From Kiritimatiellia bacterium (GTDB taxonomy: Bacteria; Verrucomicrobiota; Kiritimatiellia; RFP12; UBA1067), in the NCBI GenBank assembly GCA_016296065.1, contig JAEDKA010000030.1:1-43169 (forward strand): a stretch of DNA of 43,169 nucleotides. Direction: 5' to 3'. The translations under genes and the position numbers were made by a program. Position 1 is the stretch's first letter; each line of letters begins with the position of its first letter. Below are positions 18,787 through 28,752 of the stretch, in pieces. The notes beneath the pieces are model-generated. The model saw only the letters and a list, made by a program, of their open reading frames with translations. It was not told the origin of the DNA and did no database searches.

Positions 18787-21700
18787 TTATTGCACCTGAC
18801 CACTGTCCCCCGTCAGTGCCCGCTCCCATGTTATTCCATTCTTTTGAATGCGCATCGTACCATTAGAGTAGACCCATATTGTTTGAAGATTCGTCGGCAG
18901 ATTATTTGTGACTCCACCGCCCTCAGCAAACCACTTGAGCGGTATTGCAAGCTGGTAGCTTCCATTCGTATACGCTGGACACGCCCCAATCCACGACGCG
19001 ACGCAGTCGCCAGCATCTGTGAGATTCTCATTGTCCGTCACATCGAAACTACCGTAATTCGTCGCATCGCCTGCTCCGGCATTGACCCCATGCTCTAAAT
19101 ATGATTCCGGAAAACGAGAATAATCCAGATACCACCCCGTGCGATTGCTTGTCGGAGCGTAACCTTCAAAAAGTCGCAAATGATTGAACGAGACATATGA
19201 TGGCGCCAGCCACGTATCAATGTGCATCGCAACACCCGCCTCTCCAATCATGAAGGGCGGCAGTTTATTCTGCTGCCATTCGTAAGCATCCCAGCCCCTC
19301 GGATTTCGGCCCTTGAGTTCTGTTGGCTCAATGCAGTTGAAGTTCAGAGCATGCGCAACCTGTCCGATAGAAGCCTCCACGTTAAACGCGCCACCTCGGT
19401 CCGGCGCAGTGACTGTTGCGCCATCCACACTGGCATAGCTTCCCGCATTCACCGACAGCGTCACCTGCGGATTAGACGTTATCGTGAAACGTTCCTTGGG
19501 GCCGAACACATGCCGCACCCTGTTGGACGGCCATAGCGCCTCCGCCTCGACGCGGATTGTCACGACCTGCAAAGGAACCGTCTGCGTCAGGATCGCGCCT
19601 CCGCCGTCAGGCGTGAACTTGAACGTGACAGTTCCGGCTCGTCCGGACGTGTCAGGACTCCTGATGAACAGCCGCATGTCGCCTTCCTCGTCCGCCTCGC
19701 CACGCCATGTGCGGGGAAGGTTGAAAACCGTCCCGTGTGAATTCGTCGCAAGCACGCCGGAAACATCCGTCGACAGGCGGAGCGACCCCGGACCCGCAAG
19801 CGCCCAAGACAAGTCTATCGCGGCGCTTGTGGAACTCGCCGACACAATCTCGCCGGGCGCGTTCGTGTACGAGTCTTCAACGATTATGACACCACCACCG
19901 TTGAGAGATATGGAGCTTGCCCTTACATGGCGCTCTATCGTCACCGTTCCGTGAAGAACGGCGTCGCGACATATCGCCGTGACGACGATCACGCTATTGT
20001 CAAAGTCCTCTTCGCCGGTCAGCGTGAGATACTCCCATGAAGACAGTGTCTCCCCTCCGCTTTCCCAGACGACGGACGGAATCACCCCCGGAGGGATGTC
20101 GAACACGTCCGCAGTCATTATAACCGGAAATGTCGGATCGAGCAGTCCCGGCGGCGCAATTGAAAGCCATGGCGAATACAGCACATAGCCTTCTTCCCCG
20201 TCTGTCGGTTCAACCAGCTCGACAGGGTCCTCGTCCGGATACGAGACCGCTATGCTGACCGTGTACACCGGGCTTCCGATCGGACCGCGGAGCATGCCTC
20301 CCCCTCCGACATCCGCAGTGCCGTCGTCGCAGGAATACGCCACTCCGGGCGGAACACTCGAAAAACCAAGCGAATAGCGCAATCCCTTCTCCAGGAGAAA
20401 AACATAATCTCCCTCATTAGTCACCACTACCGAATATTCGCCGACGGACAGCAATGTAGGCTCAAGAGGAGCGCTGTCCAGCGAAACCGTCAGCTTGTAA
20501 AGCCCGTTGGTCAGCCCCACGCCTACCTGCGCGTCGACCCACTGCGGATAGCCGACTGAGAGTATCTCCGCCGCATTCGTGAAAGTAGCCTGCACCCATG
20601 CGTCGGACTGTCCGTGGAAGTCTCCGCCGCAGACAATCGGCTCGGGATCGAGAGAATCGACGAGCCCGTCTCCGTCGGCGTCAAATGTGCTAACGCGCGG
20701 ATAGCCGAGAGGAATCCCGTAGTCGTCGTAGTCTGCAACAAGGGGGCTTGTGCTCGTACCGATGCGGTACCTGACTGTCCTTCCCGCAGCCGGAGCCGGA
20801 CCCCGCACCGTATAGTATCTGTTCGTGTCGCCGAAATCGCGCTCCCCGTCGCACTGCACCCCGAGCGGCATGTCCATCGCGGCTAGCGACGGATCGACAG
20901 AAAGATAACTCACGTACACGATGTTGGGCTCGTTCCGAGGAAAGATCACCTCGTACGTAAGCGCCGGAAAGCCTGAGCCTATGTCAGAAAAGAGTCCGAT
21001 GTTCCGGAACTCGACCACGTCGTACACGACTCCGTTCGTCGACACGGTGTCGAAGTAGAGTCCGCTTCCCCACGTCGTCTTCCTCGCCCCCATGTCGGCG
21101 TTGCACCCGAACACCGACAAGCATCCATCGGCAAGGCTCGACAGCCCGAAGGCGACTCCCTGCGACGGATCGCACCAGTCGACGGCGAACGGCCCGACGC
21201 CAGTCTGAGGAGCGAGATAGACATGTCCGTCCAGCGTCGCGTGTATGGAACGGTAGACGGTGCCGTTCATTGTGACGGGCACGCCTAGATCCTCATCTAG
21301 ATACGCGTAGTTGCTTGCGTCGGACCCGCCTGTGATGTAATTCATGAAATGCGGTATGTCCAGCCAGAGGAAGTCGTCCTCGGGCAGGGCCTCGGCAAAC
21401 CCCAGCTCCTCGCCGTCGGAGAGGAGGTCGCCGTCGGTGTCGGCAAGGTCGGGGTCGAGTCCGAGCGCGACCTCGCGCTGCGCGACTACGCCGTCCGCGT
21501 CGGAGTCGTCGTTGGCGAGGAATCCCCTCGCGTCGAAGAACGCGGCATTGTTCGTCACTATCGTCGGATCGGTTATGGTCCACGAGCAGTTCGTCTCGCC
21601 GGAGACGTCTGTGCGGAAGTCGATCCGCGCCCAGTCGTTCGACTCAATCCATCTGGAATAATATAGCCCGATTGCGCTGAACACATATTCGGGAGTCCAC

Positions 21701-22125
21701 GCCGAGGCGAGGTCAACGCGGTTCGTCTCCTTACCGACCATGTTGAAGGCGAACGCCGGCGCGTCGTTCGTCGCGTCGCCGCTGCGCGTGCCTCCCGTGA
21801 GGAGCGAGCCCAGAGCGGCGCGCTCGGCTTCGGCGGCGGCGAGCTCCGCGCGGAGGCGCTCCTTCTCCTCGCGCGTCGGGACGCCGCCGTTGGGCGTCGT
21901 CGCGAATATGCCCAAGCCGAGAAGCAGGAAGGCGAACAAAGCGGGCACCGCGAGCCGCGCAAGCCTGCGCAGCCCCGTGACTAGCGGAGCGGCCAGCGCC
22001 ATTCCGCATATCACCAGCACCGTCCAGCGCCCGAACGACATCCAGTCAAAGGCATATGCATCCCCCGCCGACGCGAACGCCGTCGCGGCAAAGGCCATGC
22101 ACAGAACTGTCGCGAAATGTTTCAT
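18787..22125 (-). CDS. Large membrane-anchored surface protein with calcium-binding repeats
   Basis: A 1112-residue protein. An N-terminal hydrophobic segment is followed by two more (near residues 31-50 and 58-79), then a charged coiled-coil stretch (REEKERLRAELAAAEAERAA). A TSP3/EF-hand-like calcium motif follows (DSDADGVVAQREVALGLDPD, DTDGDLLSDGEE), and another DADGDGLVDSLDPEP near the middle. The rest is rich in Thr, Ser and Gly with beta-sandwich character and ends in a distinct domain (DNENLTDAGDCVASWIG, LAIPLKWFAEGG). No known catalytic motif is seen. It looks like a secreted-face protein of the type that precedes RHS genes, and YD debris does lie downstream. The ATG at 22125 is preferred because the GTG at 22134 falls above the predicted transcript start. 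Confidence 0.75.
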   Translation of the reverse strand: MKHFATVLCMAFAATAFASAGDAYAFDWMSFGRWTVLVICGMALAAPLVTGLRRLARLAVPALFAFLLLGLGIFATTPNGGVPTREEKERLRAELAAAEAERAALGSLLTGGTRSGDATNDAPAFAFNMVGKETNRVDLASAWTPEYVFSAIGLYYSRWIESNDWARIDFRTDVSGETNCSWTITDPTIVTNNAAFFDARGFLANDDSDADGVVAQREVALGLDPDLADTDGDLLSDGEELGFAEALPEDDFLWLDIPHFMNYITGGSDASNYAYLDEDLGVPVTMNGTVYRSIHATLDGHVYLAPQTGVGPFAVDWCDPSQGVAFGLSSLADGCLSVFGCNADMGARKTTWGSGLYFDTVSTNGVVYDVVEFRNIGLFSDIGSGFPALTYEVIFPRNEPNIVYVSYLSVDPSLAAMDMPLGVQCDGERDFGDTNRYYTVRGPAPAAGRTVRYRIGTSTSPLVADYDDYGIPLGYPRVSTFDADGDGLVDSLDPEPIVCGGDFHGQSDAWVQATFTNAAEILSVGYPQWVDAQVGVGLTNGLYKLTVSLDSAPLEPTLLSVGEYSVVVTNEGDYVFLLEKGLRYSLGFSSVPPGVAYSCDDGTADVGGGGMLRGPIGSPVYTVSIAVSYPDEDPVELVEPTDGEEGYVLYSPWLSIAPPGLLDPTFPVIMTADVFDIPPGVIPSVVWESGGETLSSWEYLTLTGEEDFDNSVIVVTAICRDAVLHGTVTIERHVRASSISLNGGGVIIVEDSYTNAPGEIVSASSTSAAIDLSWALAGPGSLRLSTDVSGVLATNSHGTVFNLPRTWRGEADEEGDMRLFIRSPDTSGRAGTVTFKFTPDGGGAILTQTVPLQVVTIRVEAEALWPSNRVRHVFGPKERFTITSNPQVTLSVNAGSYASVDGATVTAPDRGGAFNVEASIGQVAHALNFNCIEPTELKGRNPRGWDAYEWQQNKLPPFMIGEAGVAMHIDTWLAPSYVSFNHLRLFEGYAPTSNRTGWYLDYSRFPESYLEHGVNAGAGDATNYGSFDVTDNENLTDAGDCVASWIGACPAYTNGSYQLAIPLKWFAEGGGVTNNLPTNLQTIWVYSNGTMRIQKNGITWERALTGDSGQVQ

Positions 22126-22138
22126 CTGCTTCACCCAT

Positions 22139-22147
22139 ATTATACCA
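22139..22147 (-). promoter_or_regulatory. Extended -10 promoter of the large surface-protein gene
   Basis: Minus-strand TGGTATAAT, 13 bases above the ATG at 22125, giving a leader of about 7 nt. A perfect 7-bp hairpin (CGCGGCA/TGCCGCG, 22153-22170) lies immediately upstream, where a -35 would be. Confidence 0.6.
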
Positions 22148-22216
22148 TTTCGCGCGGCACATTTGCCGCGTTGACCCTAAACGGTCTTGCCTATAACTTA
22201 ACTATAATTCTAAGCC

Positions 22217-22309
22217 ATTGCTTCCGCTACTTGGAGTTCTGGAGTATTGGAGAACTTGAGATTCTGACGTGTCCTCCAAAACTCCGAAACTCCCCGCAGC
22301 GAAAGCAAT
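22217..22309. repeat. Long inverted repeat, two 36-bp arms
   Basis: Arms at 22217-22252 and 22274-22309 match in 29 of 36 positions when one is inverted, with a 21-bp spacer. Both arms contain GGAGTTNNGGAGT and end in TTGGAG at the loop side. It lies in the 234-bp gap between the large surface-protein gene and the GH42-like operon. It could be a terminator-like hairpin for the operon on its right, or a small mobile or REP-type element. The rest of the gap shows no gene. Confidence 0.7.
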
Positions 22310-22381
22310 CAAATGCTGAGGCGACGGAACCCCCTGCAAGCGCGACAGTTTACTTCTGGACGCAGCGGTAAATATCGCCGG

Positions 22382-25300
22382 TCAGGGGTACTTCCCAGCC
22401 CAGTCGCAGCGCGCGTCGAGGACGCGGCGCGGGATGAGGCGGAGGAACCGGAGCGGACTCCTTCCCGCCCGCCATTCGACGAGCACGCCCTTCTCGCGCA
22501 GATCTTTCCCGTCGACGGTACCTAGCCTTTCGCACGAGATGGGGTCGTCCATGAAGAACGTGCCGTCCGGACAGTGCGGAGCAGTGACGCGGTATGACCC
22601 CGGCTTCTCCTGCCACGCCAGGAGATAGTGCCTCCCGAGCGCGGCGTTGCGTCCCTCCAGGCAGTACCTGAGCTCGCGGCGCTCGAGCGGATTGTCCACG
22701 CCCGCCCAGCGCGCGGCGCGCTTCATGAACCCCTTCATGTTCTCGCCGCATATGTCCGGCACGCCCCAGAACACCACGACCTCGCCCTTTCCGAAGCTGT
22801 GGCGCGTCACTGCGTCGCCTCCGTCAGAGAACGACGCAAGAACCTCTCCGCCGGCCTTCACGCCCGGATGGTAGCCGAAGTAGTCCGTCTCCGGTATGAA
22901 GCGCCAGCGGTACTTCCAGAACTCGCCCTGCACAGCCGGATCCAGCAGCTGCGCGCGCTGGCGGTCCGACGTCTCCACGGGGAAGGAGAAGCCCTCGGGG
23001 AAAAGGTCCGACTCCTTCGCCGCCGTCGCGCGCACTTCCTCGCCCTTGCGGCAGAATTCGCCCTTCGGAGCGGGAATGCCGAAAGCCGTCAGCAGGCGGT
23101 ACGGCTCCTCCGTGCCGAGCTCGGGAACATACGATCCCGTGCGCGCCGTCATAACGAGCTTCGCGCCGCCCTTCACGCATTCGACGAGCGCGTCGTAGGT
23201 GGACTTGAACATCACCTCGTCCAGGATGTTCGGAAGCGCAAGCTTCACGCCGACGGCTTCGCCTTCCGCGCACTCGCGGTAAGGCAGGACGTCGTCCTCG
23301 ATCAACTCTCGCCACCGGCGGAGGTCCGCAAGGCGCGCCTGGAACGTCGTCCGGTGCTTCGCGAAGAGCGTCGCCTCGTCCGTGAAGAAACCGATCTCAG
23401 GTCTCTCGCGGAAAAGCTCCATCTCGTGCAGCTCGTCGAGAACCGGCTTGAGCGCCTCCATCATGTCGTACGCCTGCGAGCCGCCGTACGCCGCAAGCGC
23501 GCAGTCACCTCCCCACGGATTGAAGTACACGTGCAGGTTCGCGCCCCCGCCTGCAGCCTGAGCCGTCATAACCCACACGGACCAGTGGAGCACCCATCCG
23601 GCCTGTCCGGGGTCGCCGTACGCGGCCCAGGCGTGCGGATGGTGCGGCTCGGTGATCCATCCGACGCGGAACTTCTCCCACGCCTCCACGAAGTCGCCGA
23701 GGTGGTCGCCGTAGTGGTTGCCGCCGTTGTGCGCGTAGTCGAGCCTGTCGCCGAGCAGCCGCGCCACCTCGTCCGGCGCGCAGTACGCTATCGTGACGCG
23801 TTCGTCGTCGTAGGACCGTATGTCGCCGACGCTCTGCTTCATCCACTCGCCGCCCAGCGACCGCTTGTACCTGCAGAAGTCCATCCACTCCTCGCGGAGG
23901 TCCGGCTTCGCGCCGAGCGCGAAGTCCGGCATCGGAGGCTTCACCGCCTTCCTGCCGCGCGCCTCGCGCCAGCGCGCGAAGCCCTCTGCCGTCGCCGCGT
24001 CGTATCCGGTGAACGTTCCGTCCCACGGCTGGTCGACGACGGTCCACTCTCCGCCTGGCTGCATGACGTAGTACCCTTCGAACGCAGTGTGCCCCGCATA
24101 CCGCGCGTGCAGCGCGCGGTAGAAGCCGAGCCAGAGCGAAGTCGTGCGCGGATCGCTCACGGAATACGCGCCGTAGTACGGATGCCCGCTAGCGACCGTG
24201 CCGTCGTACGATATCTGCCTCTGGCACTCCTCCCACCTGTAGAGGTTAGTTCCGCCGAGGTCGCAGTGCGCCGCCCTCACCGTCACCTTGCACCCGCGGT
24301 CCGCCGCAAGGTCGAGCACGCGGTCCAGCAAGACGGTGTCAAGCACGCCAGGCAGGACCTCGAAGTCCCTGAGGTCCACCATGTACGTGAAGTGACGCGA
24401 GAACTCGGACGACTCGTCGATGTGCCACGCAACTTCCGACAGGACCTCCTCCTCCGAATACGGCTGCGCCTCGCGGCGCGGGAGGAACGTCGTGCGGTTG
24501 TACGGACGCTTCTTGAGCTCCCGCCTGTCCGTCGTCGCCCCCGCGCGGTCGTGCCGCTCCGAGGGATCGCTGCGGAATCCGAAGAAGTATTCGCCGCGCT
24601 CTATCTCGCGTCCGCGCAATCTAACGGAGACGGCGAGCCTGTAGGCGTCGCGACCTTCGAGTCGATGTACTGGAACCATGACGGACGCGAACGGCTTCCC
24701 TTCTCCGGGAACCGAAGCAGAGCCTTCGTAGAGGACATTGGTGCAGACGCACGGCATCACCTTCCACGCGACGTCGAAACTCTCTCCCTGCGACGGGAAG
24801 AGGCGCACCTCGAGCGGACTCTCGTCGCCGCGCTCGCGCACCCCGCGCGCCTTCTCGCACGGACCAATTCGCATCACGCCCGCCGGCGGTTTCGTCGCGG
24901 CGTCGACACGGCGAACGTCCGCCGCGTGCGCAATCGGCGCGCGCGCGTCGTGCCGCCACGACCGCCGCTGCTCCTCCGAGCCGTCCGCGCCGAAGGCGAC
25001 CGCCTCTATCGTGCATCCGACGCCGAGCGGAAACTCCACGCGCCTCTTGCGCTCCGCCTCGTAGGATGGCGCCCCGGCGTGGAACGAGCGCTTCTCCGTC
25101 CACTCCACGAGCGGAAGCGCCTGGAACGCGTCACGCACCGAGCACGCAAGGGTGAAGCGCCCCTCGCGCGGGAACACCGCGTCCGCATAGGCGAACGGCG
25201 GCTCGTCGGGAAACTCCACTCCCATCGCCTTCCACCCGCCGAGGAAGAACGTGCCGTCGTAGCGCGGAACGTCACCTGACTCGCGCCGCACGGCGACGCG

Positions 25301-25810
25301 GAAGCCGACGAGGCGCATCGCGCCGTCCGGCGTGAAGTCGACTCCATCTCCGTCCATCTCGTAGACGTCCTGCGCCGCCGCGCCCGCCTCGCCCGCAAGG
25401 AAGTCGGGCGTCGTGAAGAGCGTCCAGCATCCGTCGCCGCCCGCAAGGTGCGGCGCCTTCCTGTAGGCGAAGACAAAACGCTCGCCGTCGGAATCCTCGA
25501 CGATCGGATTCATCGACGCCTTCGCCTCGCCGCGACCGAGAGTGCCCTTCAGCTCGAACACGATGCGCCGCGCGTCCGACGCGAGCGGAGCGGGTTCGGC
25601 GAGAAGCACGTCCGCCCAGCCTCCCGTGTAGCGCGTGCATCCGGAAAGCCTTTCGTTGGACGCCGAAAGCGAATAGTCGACGCGGAGAACGCCCCCCTCG
25701 AGCTCGGCAAGCCGAAGGGAGTCGTCGGGCGAGAATGTCTTCGCGCGCCATCCGTCCGCATGCGCGGCCAGCGCGCAGAGCGCCGCCGCAAGTGCAATCG
25801 TGTTCTTCAT
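22382..25810 (-). CDS. Secreted GH42-like glycoside hydrolase (clan GH-A type)
   Basis: A 1142-residue exported protein starting MKNTIALAAALCALAAHADG (signal peptide). The first 400 residues are beta-rich accessory domains. A TIM-barrel region follows (HFTYMVDLRDFEV, CKVTVRAAHCDLGG, GYYVMQPGGEWTVVDQPW), in which the Glu of GGEW is a possible acid/base. Next comes a Rossmann-like GH42 trimerisation-type domain (ALVECVKGGAKLVMTARTG). A beta domain closes the chain. It resembles beta-galactosidase family 42 relatives of polysaccharide degraders, but the exact family and substrate are not certain. It is last in a three-gene operon, starting 7 bases after the stop of the sister enzyme, with GAGGGA as ribosome-binding site. 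Confidence 0.7.
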   Translation of the reverse strand: MKNTIALAAALCALAAHADGWRAKTFSPDDSLRLAELEGGVLRVDYSLSASNERLSGCTRYTGGWADVLLAEPAPLASDARRIVFELKGTLGRGEAKASMNPIVEDSDGERFVFAYRKAPHLAGGDGCWTLFTTPDFLAGEAGAAAQDVYEMDGDGVDFTPDGAMRLVGFRVAVRRESGDVPRYDGTFFLGGWKAMGVEFPDEPPFAYADAVFPREGRFTLACSVRDAFQALPLVEWTEKRSFHAGAPSYEAERKRRVEFPLGVGCTIEAVAFGADGSEEQRRSWRHDARAPIAHAADVRRVDAATKPPAGVMRIGPCEKARGVRERGDESPLEVRLFPSQGESFDVAWKVMPCVCTNVLYEGSASVPGEGKPFASVMVPVHRLEGRDAYRLAVSVRLRGREIERGEYFFGFRSDPSERHDRAGATTDRRELKKRPYNRTTFLPRREAQPYSEEEVLSEVAWHIDESSEFSRHFTYMVDLRDFEVLPGVLDTVLLDRVLDLAADRGCKVTVRAAHCDLGGTNLYRWEECQRQISYDGTVASGHPYYGAYSVSDPRTTSLWLGFYRALHARYAGHTAFEGYYVMQPGGEWTVVDQPWDGTFTGYDAATAEGFARWREARGRKAVKPPMPDFALGAKPDLREEWMDFCRYKRSLGGEWMKQSVGDIRSYDDERVTIAYCAPDEVARLLGDRLDYAHNGGNHYGDHLGDFVEAWEKFRVGWITEPHHPHAWAAYGDPGQAGWVLHWSVWVMTAQAAGGGANLHVYFNPWGGDCALAAYGGSQAYDMMEALKPVLDELHEMELFRERPEIGFFTDEATLFAKHRTTFQARLADLRRWRELIEDDVLPYRECAEGEAVGVKLALPNILDEVMFKSTYDALVECVKGGAKLVMTARTGSYVPELGTEEPYRLLTAFGIPAPKGEFCRKGEEVRATAAKESDLFPEGFSFPVETSDRQRAQLLDPAVQGEFWKYRWRFIPETDYFGYHPGVKAGGEVLASFSDGGDAVTRHSFGKGEVVVFWGVPDICGENMKGFMKRAARWAGVDNPLERRELRYCLEGRNAALGRHYLLAWQEKPGSYRVTAPHCPDGTFFMDDPISCERLGTVDGKDLREKGVLVEWRAGRSPLRFLRLIPRRVLDARCDWAGKYP

Positions 25811-25817
25811 ATGTCCC

Positions 25818-28742
25818 TCACTTTGCGCTTATGCGCCACATCCTCACTTCGTTTGCGCGCACTCCGCACGGAATGCCGCGCCCGCCCAGCGCCGTCGAGT
25901 CCATGTCGCACGGCTCGAACGGCGTGTCACCGAGAAGCTGCTCGACGCGGTAGCGTCCGTCCGGCAACGTGAGCTTCGCCGAACAGTCGCCGACAGCAAC
26001 TCCGTCGCGCGCGCAGACGAGCAGGTAGCGCGTTCCGCCGTCCTTCGCGAGGAGGTTCACTGCGATGCGCCTGTCGTCGCAGTCTACAGGCAGCGCCGCG
26101 CCCGCAGCCGCGGCGAGTGAACGAAGAAAATGCGGGACGCGTGCCGTGCTGGCGTCGTTACCCGGGGGAACGACGGACGACGCCCACAGCACGGTTACGC
26201 GCCCGCAACCGAAATCGCGGTCTTCCAACGGAAGCTTCCCGCCAAGCCGAATGTTCCCCGGAAGGTCCCATTCTCGCGGCTCGAAGCCGAAGTCTCGCAG
26301 AAGGCACCAGTCGTCCGACTCGCGCTCCACGACGCGTCGTCCTGCGTCCGCAGTCATGAACAGGTGCCCTCCCGCCTTGACGAACTCGACGAGCTCGCGC
26401 TCCTCCGCGGCAGAGACGACCGTCTCGCCGGGGGCTACGTACACGAACTTGGCGGACTTCCACACGTCGGAGATGTTGAGCCCGGCCGGAATCTGCGCGT
26501 CCATCAGGAGCTGCCCCTCCCAGCCCTCGACCTGCGGTCCGCTGAAGTTTACGGTTCCGGTGCGGACCATCTGCCCTTCGCGGGACTGCCACGCGCGGAC
26601 GTCTCCGTACACCGCCTTCGCGCTGCGGACCTCCTTCCAGAGCGGAAGGAACCGCTCCCAGCGCGCGAGGTCGTTCGCTCCGCCGCGGATAGAGTCGAAC
26701 GACGCTCCGCACGGGATGAACATCTTCACGTGGCTGCTCGCCCCGCCTCCCGAGAGGATCGTGAAGAAGCTGCGGTCGAGCTGGTACGGAAACGAACTCC
26801 ACTGCGTGCACGATATCTCCTCGGTGCGCATCGGCACTCCGGACTCCGCCCACACGGAATACGCAAGCAGGCGCGACGGCACGGCGCACCCTCCGTTCGC
26901 CGACAGGCACTTGAGCCGCGCGACCTCGCCGAGCCTGTGCGAGAGGAGTCCGTCTCCGTAGCACATCAGGATGCGGTGCGGATCAAGCCTGCGCGCGAGT
27001 TCGAGGCATCCGACGACGAACTCGTGCACGGTGTTCCTGCGCCAGACGAGCCAGTCGCGGCGGAACGCCATCGTGGACTTCTCGCCGACGGCCGGAGGGC
27101 GCACCTTGTCAAACGAGGCAAACGTCGTCCCCCATGTCGCGTTCGCGGCGGAGACGTCGACGAAGCGGCGCTTCATCGCCGCGCGGAACGCCCCGAGCGT
27201 ATCCGGGTCGAAGCCCTCGTACCAGTCTGCCCACGGCGCCTCGCAGGAGTGCTCGGCGATGTAGAAGTAGCCGAGCGTCGCCGGATGGTCGCGCACGGCA
27301 AGCACGAGGTTCGCGAGATACGCCCTCGCGCACTGGCGGGCGTAACGCGAGAAGAAGAGGTTGAAGCGTCCGCCGTGGAAAAGGTACATGGTGTGTCCGA
27401 ACCTGTTCCCCTCGGCGTTCATCGTGAAGATGGACGGCATCCACTCCGGAGGGACGAGCGGGGCGAACGTGACGAAGCACCTTATGCCGCGCTTGTGCGC
27501 CTCGTCGAGAATCCTACGCGTGCTCGAGAAGTCGTACTTTCCCGGGGCCGGCTCGCAGCGCGGCCAGCGGTTCTGTATCTCGACGACATCCGCGACACCT
27601 TCCTTCTTCATCTCGTCGAAGAGCTTTACGTACGTCACCACCTCGTCTATGTCCTCGCGAACCATAGGGCAGAAAATCCTGAGCGGATCCGCCCCGCCGA
27701 GTACCTCGTCCGCGGAGGGCACCCCTTCCGGGACCGTGAACGCCCCTGCCTTGGGCATCTCCACGAGGCGCTGCGCGGTCTTACCGGCGGAGCCCCTGGC
27801 CGCGTCGTTCCTGAAGACGTCGTAGCGGAAGTCGAGCGTCTTGGCGAAGCCGAAGGACTTTCCGTCGAAGCCGCTTTTCAGCTCCGCCTTCACCCAGTAC
27901 GTCCCCTCGGGAAGAAAAGGAAGGCGGAGGTATTCGTCGAAGCGGAGCTTGTACGGACGCGCATCGTCGTCCGCGAACTCGACCTTGACGACTCCGTTCG
28001 TGAACGGTTCGCCGTCGTACGCGTCGCGTATCGACCACGTCATCTCATGTCGGTTTCCCCAGACGTGTCCGAAGTCGGTGAGACGCAGCGGAATCTCCGC
28101 GTCCGCCTCGCCGAAGTACTGTCCGTCCTTGAACACGGCCTGGAACGAATCGGTCTTGAACGAAGTCCTCGCGGCGCGGAAGTTCGACAGCCACAGTTCT
28201 GTCGCCCCCGCGCTCTTCTCCTCCTCGACAAGGAACTCGAAGCCAGTCATCGTGAATGGCGGCTCGACCGGCCCGCGCGGATCGTACGACTCGCGCACGG
28301 GATCGGAAAAGCCCGGCACGTCGACTCTCACGGTTCCGAGCTCGTCGAGTCCGCCGCGGAACACCCCTCCGACGAGGTTGCATCCCCATCCGCCGATTCC
28401 GTTCGGAAGTGTCGCGAGCGAGCGCGTCTTGAACCTGAGCTCGCGCCCCTTCGCGTCCCGCGCCGTGACGAGCATCATCATCGGACATATCCGCGACATG
28501 CAGCAGTCGAAGAGCAGGTTCTCGCCCGCAGCGAGCCTCAGCGGCTCAGCGAGGGACATCCTGAACGCACCGTCGCTGCGCACGGCGGAGACCGACACGT
28601 CGAGGCATCCATGGGCCTTCGAGACGGATATCTTCCCGGGGGAGCCCGTCCAGGACGAGGGCTCCACAAGCGCGTCGAGAGTCCGCGACGCATGCGCCGC
28701 GGCGGCTATCGACGCGGCGACGATGAGTAGAAAACGCTTCAT
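25818..28742 (-). CDS. Secreted GH42-like glycoside hydrolase
   Basis: A 974-residue exported protein (signal peptide MKRFLLIVAASIAAAAHA). After about 320 residues of beta domains comes a barrel typical of family 42 and its neighbours: VEIQNRWPRCEPAPGKYDF, CFVTFAPLVPPEWM, LGYFYIAEHSCEAPWADW with the likely acid/base Glu, ANATWGTTF, and MRTEEISCTQW with a candidate nucleophile Glu. A trimerisation-like domain follows (ELVEFVKAGGHLFMTADAG) and a C-terminal beta domain ending MWRISAK. Its layout parallels the downstream gene. The start at 28742 lies 10 bases after the stop of the beta-helix surface gene. Substrate unknown; a galactoside- or uronide-containing glycan is a guess. Confidence 0.75.
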   Translation of the reverse strand: MKRFLLIVAASIAAAAHASRTLDALVEPSSWTGSPGKISVSKAHGCLDVSVSAVRSDGAFRMSLAEPLRLAAGENLLFDCCMSRICPMMMLVTARDAKGRELRFKTRSLATLPNGIGGWGCNLVGGVFRGGLDELGTVRVDVPGFSDPVRESYDPRGPVEPPFTMTGFEFLVEEEKSAGATELWLSNFRAARTSFKTDSFQAVFKDGQYFGEADAEIPLRLTDFGHVWGNRHEMTWSIRDAYDGEPFTNGVVKVEFADDDARPYKLRFDEYLRLPFLPEGTYWVKAELKSGFDGKSFGFAKTLDFRYDVFRNDAARGSAGKTAQRLVEMPKAGAFTVPEGVPSADEVLGGADPLRIFCPMVREDIDEVVTYVKLFDEMKKEGVADVVEIQNRWPRCEPAPGKYDFSSTRRILDEAHKRGIRCFVTFAPLVPPEWMPSIFTMNAEGNRFGHTMYLFHGGRFNLFFSRYARQCARAYLANLVLAVRDHPATLGYFYIAEHSCEAPWADWYEGFDPDTLGAFRAAMKRRFVDVSAANATWGTTFASFDKVRPPAVGEKSTMAFRRDWLVWRRNTVHEFVVGCLELARRLDPHRILMCYGDGLLSHRLGEVARLKCLSANGGCAVPSRLLAYSVWAESGVPMRTEEISCTQWSSFPYQLDRSFFTILSGGGASSHVKMFIPCGASFDSIRGGANDLARWERFLPLWKEVRSAKAVYGDVRAWQSREGQMVRTGTVNFSGPQVEGWEGQLLMDAQIPAGLNISDVWKSAKFVYVAPGETVVSAAEERELVEFVKAGGHLFMTADAGRRVVERESDDWCLLRDFGFEPREWDLPGNIRLGGKLPLEDRDFGCGRVTVLWASSVVPPGNDASTARVPHFLRSLAAAAGAALPVDCDDRRIAVNLLAKDGGTRYLLVCARDGVAVGDCSAKLTLPDGRYRVEQLLGDTPFEPCDMDSTALGGRGIPCGVRANEVRMWRISAK

Positions 28743-28752
28743 ATGCGAATCT

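Noticed and set aside
26130..28730. A long plus-strand open frame of 866 residues
   Set aside because: Antisense to a clear GH42-like gene, low-complexity composition, no ribosome-binding site or family.
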